10,602 bases of DNA from Phycisphaerae bacterium SM23_33 (GTDB lineage Bacteria; Planctomycetota; Phycisphaerae; SM23-33): the NCBI GenBank assembly GCA_001303665.1, contig LJUF01000088.1, positions 1 to 10,602 on the forward strand, in the 5' to 3' direction. Position 1 is the stretch's first letter, and each line of letters begins with the position of its first letter. Under the pieces are notes generated by a model that was given only the letters and a program-made list of their open reading frames with translations, had not been told where the DNA came from and did no database searches. A program made the translations under genes and the position numbers. Positions 6,715 through 10,602 of this stretch are shown here, one piece after another.

Positions 6715-8316
6715 ATGAAGGAACTGGTGCCAGTGCTGGTGGGTCTGCCGCTGGGGGCGGCATTTCTGGTGGCGATCCTGGCCCACGTCAGGGGCGGCGC
6801 CCGGCTGACCGGGGCGCTGGCCACGCTGGCCGTGGCGGCGAACCTCGCCCTCGGCATCGGGCTTTGGGCTGCCGCCGCCGGCCAGGACCAGCCCGGCGCC
6901 AAGTCCGCCGTCTGGACCGTCTGGGCCGGCAGGTGGGACGGGCAGACCGAGCTGGACCAGGCCACCGGCCAGCAGCGGACCAGGCCCATCGGCATCCAGT
7001 TGGTGTGGGACGGCCTGTCGCGCTTCATGGTGATTGTCGTGAGCTTCGTCGCCTTCGCCGTGATCGTCTTCTCGGGCGCCTACATGCGGCGGTTCACGAC
7101 GGTGTGGCTGTTTCACACCCTGTTCCTGCTGATGACCGGGGCCATGATCGGCGTGGTCCTGGCCGGCGACCTGTTCAACCTGTACGTCTTCATCGAGGTG
7201 GCGGCCATGGCCAGCTACGGGCTGGTGGCCTTCGGCACCGAACGCGAGGAGCTGGAGGCGGCCTTCAAGTACCTGGTGCTGGGCGTGGTGGCCTCCTCGT
7301 TCATCCTGGTCGGCATCGCCATCCTGTACTCGCTGACCGGCCAACTGAACATGGCCCGGGTGGCCGCGGCCCTGGGGGAGCTGGGCACCAGCCCGGCCGT
7401 GCTGCTGGCGGCGGGGTGTCTGCTGGGCGGGCTGGCCCTGAAGGCGGCCATGGTGCCGTTCCACTCCTGGCTGCCGGATGCCCACCCCTCGGCGCCGGCC
7501 CCGATCTCCGCCATGCTGTCGGGCCTGCTGATCAAGACCGTGGGCGTGTACGCCATCGCCCGGCTCGTCTTCGGCGTCCTGGGCGTCCACGCCGTCTACG
7601 CCAACGTCCTGATCGCCCTGGGCGTGTCCTCCATGGTCGTGGGCATGCTGCTGGCCCTGGGCCAGTGGGACCTCAAGCGGCTGCTGGCCTACAGCAGCAT
7701 CTCCCAGGCCGGCTACATGATCCTCGCCCTGGGCGTGGCCGCCTCGCTGCTGCCCCACAACCGGGCCCTGGCCGGGCTGTGCGCGTTCGGGGCGCTGTTC
7801 CACCTGTTCAACCACGCCGCCTTCAAGAGCCTGCTGTTCCTTTGCAGCGGCTCCATCGAGCAGGCCACCGGCACCCGGCAGTTGCGGGAGATGGGCGGGC
7901 TGGTCCGGCGGATGCCGGTCACCGGCTGGTGCTGCCGCATCGGCGCCCTGTCCATCGCCGGCGTCCCCCCCTTCAACGGGTTCTTCTCCAAGATCATCAT
8001 TATCGTGGCCCTGGCCCTGGCCGGGCGCGTGGTGCTCTGCGGCATCGCCGCCGCCGTGGCCGTGGGCACGCTGCTGATGTACGTCAAGGTCCAGCGCTAC
8101 GCCCTGGACGGGCAGCCCGGCCCGCGGGTGGCGGCGGCCCGCGAGTCGCACTGGGCCATGGGCGCGGGCATGGCCATCCTGGCCGCGGTGTGCCTGCTGG
8201 CGGGGGTGGCCCTGTCGGTGGGGCCGCTGAAGGAGCATCTGCTGGGCCCGGCCGGTGAGGCCCTGCTGGGCGGGGCGAAGCTGGCCAGCGGGGTGGCGAT
8301 GGGAGGTGGGCAATGA
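6715..8316 (+). CDS. mnhD: Antiporter-like subunit MrpD/MnhD (MbhH, NuoM/NuoN family)
   Basis: A 533-residue 14-helix-type ion-transport subunit. Conserved charged residues: E161 in YVFIEVAAMASYGL (TM5), K243 in ALKAAMVPFHSWLPDAHPSAPAP (TM7), K274 in GLLIKTVGVYA (TM8), K321, K371 in LFNHAAFKSLLF and K426 in GVPPFNGFFSK (TM12). The HPSAPAP and SxISQAGYM motifs separate it from the NuoL-like subunit at 3380 and match MrpD/MbhH. In Mbh this is the antiporter subunit beside the hydrogenase membrane part. Oddities: the loop after the second helix (residues about 58-98, rich in Q, T, D and R) seems longer than usual, and residues 404-409 (GWCCRI) place an arginine at the start of what should be a hydrophobic helix. 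TAAGG at 6706-6710 overlaps the preceding stop and serves as ribosome binding site. Confidence 0.94.
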   Translation: MKELVPVLVGLPLGAAFLVAILAHVRGGARLTGALATLAVAANLALGIGLWAAAAGQDQPGAKSAVWTVWAGRWDGQTELDQATGQQRTRPIGIQLVWDGLSRFMVIVVSFVAFAVIVFSGAYMRRFTTVWLFHTLFLLMTGAMIGVVLAGDLFNLYVFIEVAAMASYGLVAFGTEREELEAAFKYLVLGVVASSFILVGIAILYSLTGQLNMARVAAALGELGTSPAVLLAAGCLLGGLALKAAMVPFHSWLPDAHPSAPAPISAMLSGLLIKTVGVYAIARLVFGVLGVHAVYANVLIALGVSSMVVGMLLALGQWDLKRLLAYSSISQAGYMILALGVAASLLPHNRALAGLCAFGALFHLFNHAAFKSLLFLCSGSIEQATGTRQLREMGGLVRRMPVTGWCCRIGALSIAGVPPFNGFFSKIIIIVALALAGRVVLCGIAAAVAVGTLLMYVKVQRYALDGQPGPRVAAARESHWAMGAGMAILAAVCLLAGVALSVGPLKEHLLGPAGEALLGGAKLASGVAMGGGQ

Positions 8317-8798
8317 AAGCGGCCATGTGCTTCGTCGTCGCCCTGGCCGTGTGGCTGCTGCTGTTCTGGTCGCTGCACTGGACGGTGGTGCTGGGGGGCG
8401 TGCTGGCGGCCGCCCTGGTCACGGCCCTGCTGGTCCACAGGTTCCCCGCCGGGGCCGCCAAGATGCTCAACCCCCGGCGGTGGTTCTTCGCCGCCATCTA
8501 TCTGCCTTACTTCCTCTACTATTGCGTCAAGGCCAACCTGGACGTGGCCATCCGCGTGCTGCACCCCGACTTGCCCATCCGCCCCGGCATCGTCAAGGTC
8601 CGCACCCACCTGAGCAGCTCCATGGCCAAGACCTTCCTGGCCAACTCCATCACCCTCACCCCCGGCACGCTGACCATCGACATCGACGGCCAGGAGCTGT
8701 ACGTCCACTGGATCAACATCCATACCCAGGATCCCCAGCGCCGCTACGCGGAGATCGTGGGTCGCTTTGAGCCGCTGCTGCGGAGGATCTTCGAATGA
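8313..8798 (+). CDS. mnhE: Na+/H+ antiporter subunit MrpE/MnhE-like (MbhA)
   Basis: A 161-residue protein of the MnhE family, standard in length. Two to three N-terminal membrane helices (about residues 4-41 and 57-72) lead to a conserved cytoplasmic domain: KANLDVAIRVLHPDLPIRPG, then the segment from TFLANSITLTPGTLTIDI to YVHWI (residues about 110-137), diagnostic for MnhE. It is a small accessory subunit of the Mrp module. A near-perfect ribosome binding site, GGAGGT at 8302-8307, lies 5 bases before the ATG, which overlaps the mnhD stop by 4 bases (ATGA). Confidence 0.95.
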   Translation: MKAAMCFVVALAVWLLLFWSLHWTVVLGGVLAAALVTALLVHRFPAGAAKMLNPRRWFFAAIYLPYFLYYCVKANLDVAIRVLHPDLPIRPGIVKVRTHLSSSMAKTFLANSITLTPGTLTIDIDGQELYVHWINIHTQDPQRRYAEIVGRFEPLLRRIFE

Positions 8799-9106
8799 AC
8801 GCGGCCTTCCTGGAAGGGTTCCTGGAGGCGGCCATGCTGGTGCTGGTGCTGGGCTCGGCGCTGTGCCTGTACCGCATCGCCCGCGGGCCCAGCGCCCCGG
8901 ACCGGACCGTCGCCATCGACATCCTGGGCACGCTCATGGTGGCGTTCTGCTCCGTGATGGCCCTGTGGCCGCACGCCCAGGCCGACGGCAAGGTCGTGCG
9001 CTTTCAGGAGTACTTCATGATCGTCGCCATCGCCTGGGCCCTGACCAGCTTCATCGGCACGCTGGCCCTGGCCAAGTACCTCGAAGGCAGGAGCTACGAT
9101 GCTTGA
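8795..9106 (+). CDS. mnhF: Na+/H+ antiporter subunit MrpF/MnhF-like (MbhB)
   Basis: A 103-residue, three-helix membrane protein. The conserved MnhF motif RIARGPSAPDRTVAIDILG, residues 27-45, includes D36, R37 and D42, acidic residues known to matter in Mrp antiporters. GGAGGA at 8782-8787 is 7 bases before the ATG, and the start overlaps the mnhE stop by 4 bases. A short polar loop (HAQADGKVVRFQE) separates helices two and three. Confidence 0.94.
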   Translation: MNAAFLEGFLEAAMLVLVLGSALCLYRIARGPSAPDRTVAIDILGTLMVAFCSVMALWPHAQADGKVVRFQEYFMIVAIAWALTSFIGTLALAKYLEGRSYDA

Positions 9107-9446
9107 CACCATCGCCTACTGGATCTTCGGCGTGGGCCTGGCGTTCGACCTGCTCGGTTGCATCGGGCTGGTGCGGCTGCCGGACGTGTACAACCGCGCC
9201 CAGGCGGCCACCAAGTGCGTCACCCTGGGCACCTGCATGATCCTGCTGGCCACGGCCCTGTTCGGCGTGGGGCGGGATTGGCCCATGTTCGTCAAGGCCA
9301 TGATCTGCGCGGCCTTCGTGCTGCTGACCTCGCCGGTGGGCGCCCACGCCGTCTGCCGCGGGGCCTACCTGGGCGGCGTGCCGCTGGCCGACATCAGCGT
9401 GGAGGACGTCTTCGTGGACCGCGCCGAGGCCATCCGCAACGAATAG
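9099..9446 (+). CDS. mnhG: Na+/H+ antiporter subunit MrpG/MnhG-like (MbhC)
   Basis: A 115-residue, three-helix protein. GLVRLPDVYNRAQAATKCVT (residues 23-42) and TSPVGAHAVCRGAY (77-90) are the MnhG signatures. The C-terminal tail (DISVEDVFVDRAEAIRNE) is acidic and probably cytoplasmic. AGGAG at 9089-9093, inside the end of mnhF, lies 5 bases before the ATG; the two genes overlap by 8 bases. It closes the Mrp set in the canonical B-C-D-E-F-G order. Confidence 0.94.
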   Translation: MLDTIAYWIFGVGLAFDLLGCIGLVRLPDVYNRAQAATKCVTLGTCMILLATALFGVGRDWPMFVKAMICAAFVLLTSPVGAHAVCRGAYLGGVPLADISVEDVFVDRAEAIRNE

Positions 9447-9463
9447 ACAACGAGAGACTTGCC

Positions 9464-10090
9464 GTGAGGAAACCGAAGCTCAGAGAATTGAAAGAGGCCG
9501 TGCTGGCGGTCCTCCGCGGCCCGTACACGACGAAGTTCCCGTTCGAGCCGCATGAGCCGCCCGAGGGCTTTCGCGGCAAGCCGGAGTTTCAGGCCGACGA
9601 CTGCATCGGCTGCCGGGCCTGCGCCATGGTGTGCCCGGCCATCGCCATCAAGGTCGTGGACGACCTGGAGGCCGACCCGCCCACGCGCACCCTGACCGTC
9701 CACTACGACAAGTGCATCTTCTGCGGCCAGTGCGAGCTGAACTGCACCACCAACGACGGCGTCAAGAGCGGCATCCGGCTGACGAAGAAGTACGACCTGG
9801 CCGGGCTGGACCGCTCGCAGTTCCGCGAGCCCATCGAGCACGAACTGGTCGTCTGCCAGGGCTGCGGCGAGGTCATCGGCGCCCGCAAACACCTGATATG
9901 GGTGGCGGAGAAGCTCGGCTCCAAGGCCTACGCCAACCCCACGCTGATCGTCACCGCCGACGGCGGCATGAGCCTGGCGGAGTCCTTCGCCACCGGCGTG
10001 CCCGAGCCGCTGGCCCGCAACGAGATGATGCGGGTGCTTTGCCCGGCCTGCCGGCGGACCGTCGTCGTCCGCGAACTGTGGGGCGAGTGA
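9464..10090 (+). CDS. Hydrogenase 2x[4Fe-4S] ferredoxin subunit, NuoI/HycF/HyfH-like, with C-terminal two-CxxC domain
   Basis: From the GTG at 9464 (GAGAG at 9452-9456, 7 bases upstream) the product is 208 residues. The N-terminal FRGKPEF segment is HycF-like. Two ferredoxin motifs follow: CIGCRACAMVCP (C47, C50, C53, C57) and CIFCGQCELNC (C84, C87, C90, C94), enough for two [4Fe-4S] clusters. The second motif continues TTND rather than the usual PTxAI. A C-terminal region has CQGC (131-134) and CPAC (193-196), a spacing suggestive of a zinc ribbon; E. coli HycF has a comparable paired-CxxC tail, and Mbh MbhN or NuoI do not. The subunit should relay electrons from a ferredoxin or the HycB-like protein to the small-subunit cluster. 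Its placement after the Mrp genes, 17 bases downstream of mnhG, keeps it in the same operon. Confidence 0.93.
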   Translation: MRKPKLRELKEAVLAVLRGPYTTKFPFEPHEPPEGFRGKPEFQADDCIGCRACAMVCPAIAIKVVDDLEADPPTRTLTVHYDKCIFCGQCELNCTTNDGVKSGIRLTKKYDLAGLDRSQFREPIEHELVVCQGCGEVIGARKHLIWVAEKLGSKAYANPTLIVTADGGMSLAESFATGVPEPLARNEMMRVLCPACRRTVVVRELWGE

Positions 10091-10127
10091 GGCGGCGGCC
10101 GGCCCACCCGATCCAGCCGCCAATTTT
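10091..10127 (+). terminator. Possible weak terminator or attenuator between the ferredoxin subunit gene and hycI
   Basis: Directly after the TGA at 10088-10090, GGCGGCGG (10091-10098) can pair with CCAGCCGCC (10113-10121, one bulged A), leaving a loop of about 14 bases, followed by AA and TTTT (10124-10127). The stem is GC-rich, but the loop is large, the U-tract short, and GC-rich hairpins are frequent by chance here. Read-through into hycI is therefore likely. Confidence 0.3.
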
Positions 10128-10161
10128 CCTTGCAGCACCCGCGCGCTTGGCATACGGGGAA

Positions 10162-10182
10162 ACTATGCCGGAGCGACATAGT
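10162..10182 (+). repeat. Perfect 6-base inverted repeat containing the hycI start codon
   Basis: ACTATG (10162-10167) and CATAGT (10177-10182) are exact reverse complements separated by 9 bases. The left arm includes the ATG of hycI (10165-10167), so the start codon would lie in the stem of an RNA hairpin. The stem is AU-rich and weak; a role is speculative. Confidence 0.4.
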
Positions 10183-10602
10183 CACCAACCCGGCCGCGGC
10201 CAAGGCCCCTCCCGCGGCATTGAAACGGCCGAGCACCTGGCCGAGCACCTGGCGGAGGTGCTGACCGACCGCAGCATCATCGTGTGCGTCGGCAACGAGA
10301 TCTGCGGCGACGACGGCGCCGGCCCGGCCATTGCCAGGCGCATCGCCGGAAAGGGCCCTTGGCAGGTCCTGGACGTGCAGAGCGTCCCGGAAAGCTTCCT
10401 CATGAAGATCGTCCAGGCCGGGCCGGACACGGTGATGGTCGTGGACGCCCTGGACTTCGGCGCGGCCGCCGGGGCGGTGGAGCTGTTCGCCGCCGACGCG
10501 GTGACCGGGCAGGGCCCCAGCACGCACGGCCCGGCCCCCATCGCCTTCCTGGACCTGCTGAACATGATGCACCCCTGCCGCCGTGTCATCCTGGGCATTC
10601 AG
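10165..10602 (+). CDS. hycI: Hydrogenase maturation endopeptidase, HycI-like (5' part, truncated by window end)
   Basis: The frame is open from ATG 10165 to the last base, 146 residues without a stop. After an N-terminal segment of about 35 residues comes the core CVGNEICGDDGAGP (residues 41-54), then PESFLMKI, VVDALDFG (92-99), STHGPAPIAFLDLL (119-132) and VILGIQ. D50, D94 and H121 align with the residues that bind nickel in HycI/HybD proteases, and the GNxxxGDDGxGP and LGIQ segments are family hallmarks. HycI cuts the C-terminal peptide from the large subunit after nickel insertion; the large subunit at 2154 carries such a peptide. Compared with E. coli HycI, which starts a few residues before the CVGN motif, the N-terminus is about 34 residues longer. 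GGGGA at 10156-10160 may be the ribosome binding site, 4 bases from the ATG. An in-frame GTG at 10258 would give a HycI-length N-terminus but lacks a well-spaced site. Confidence 0.9.
   Translation, partial: MPERHSHQPGRGQGPSRGIETAEHLAEHLAEVLTDRSIIVCVGNEICGDDGAGPAIARRIAGKGPWQVLDVQSVPESFLMKIVQAGPDTVMVVDALDFGAAAGAVELFAADAVTGQGPSTHGPAPIAFLDLLNMMHPCRRVILGIQ
10228..10251 (+). repeat. 12-base tandem duplication in the 5' part of hycI
   Basis: The 12-base unit GCCGAGCACCTG occurs twice in direct succession (10228-10239 and 10240-10251), encoding AEHL twice in the N-terminal extension, followed by a related AEVL. It looks like a simple in-frame duplication in a helical region; frame is preserved. Confidence 0.75.

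Noticed and set aside
6265..8313. Long open frame on the minus strand (682 codons) opposite mnhC and mnhD
   Set aside because: Same low-complexity H/Q/G composition and no recognisable family; it mirrors codon bias of the plus-strand genes.
10130..10156. Promoter-like TTGCAG and CATACG boxes before hycI
   Set aside because: Spacing is about 15 bases and the -10 match is poor; not strong enough to list as a promoter.

Overview
The window is one dense, all-plus-strand gene block with very high GC. It encodes a membrane-bound group 4 [NiFe] hydrogenase joined to a Na+/H+ antiporter (Mrp/Mnh-type) module. There are 15 genes, the first and last cut by the window edges. Most junctions overlap or are separated by only a few bases, so this reads as one operon. 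No tRNA, rRNA, mobile element, CRISPR array or minus-strand gene was found, and no gene-free stretch reaches 300 bases (the longest is about 74). Sequence alone does not fix the host. High GC, GTG starts, good Shine-Dalgarno sites and a full H2-evolving, ion-pumping complex suggest an anaerobic or facultative high-GC bacterium, possibly a planctomycete-like or uncultured lineage; that taxonomic guess is weak.

Layout. Positions 1-219: C-terminal end of a multi-cluster 4Fe-4S electron-transfer protein (HycB/CooF/HydN-like). Positions 228-3338: the hydrogenase core, in order membrane anchor (NuoH/HycD-like), small subunit (NuoB/HycG-like), NuoC-like subunit and catalytic large subunit (NuoD/EchE-like). 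Positions 3380-9446: the membrane ion-transport part, in order a 651-residue NuoL/HycC-like antiporter, an MbhD+MbhE-like (MrpA C-terminal) protein, then MrpB, C, D, E, F and G homologues in canonical order. Positions 9464-10090: a HycF/HyfH-like ferredoxin subunit with an extra two-CxxC domain. Positions 10165-10602: the start of a HycI-like hydrogenase maturation endopeptidase, truncated by the window end.

How the parts work together (inference from family knowledge). Electrons from a partner encoded upstream, perhaps formate or CO dehydrogenase, would pass through the HycB-like protein and the HycF-like subunit to the small-subunit cluster and then to the NiFe site. The large subunit keeps all four nickel-binding cysteines and a C-terminal extension of the kind HycI removes, so real H2 chemistry is likely. 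Energy would pass through the NuoH-like anchor into two antiporter-like subunits and the Mrp module, giving H+ and/or Na+ translocation. The combination is notable: the parts list is formate-hydrogenlyase-like (HycB, HycC, HycF and HycI homologues), but the NuoC and NuoD parts are split as in Ech/Coo/Mbh enzymes, and a complete Mrp set is inserted before the ferredoxin subunit.
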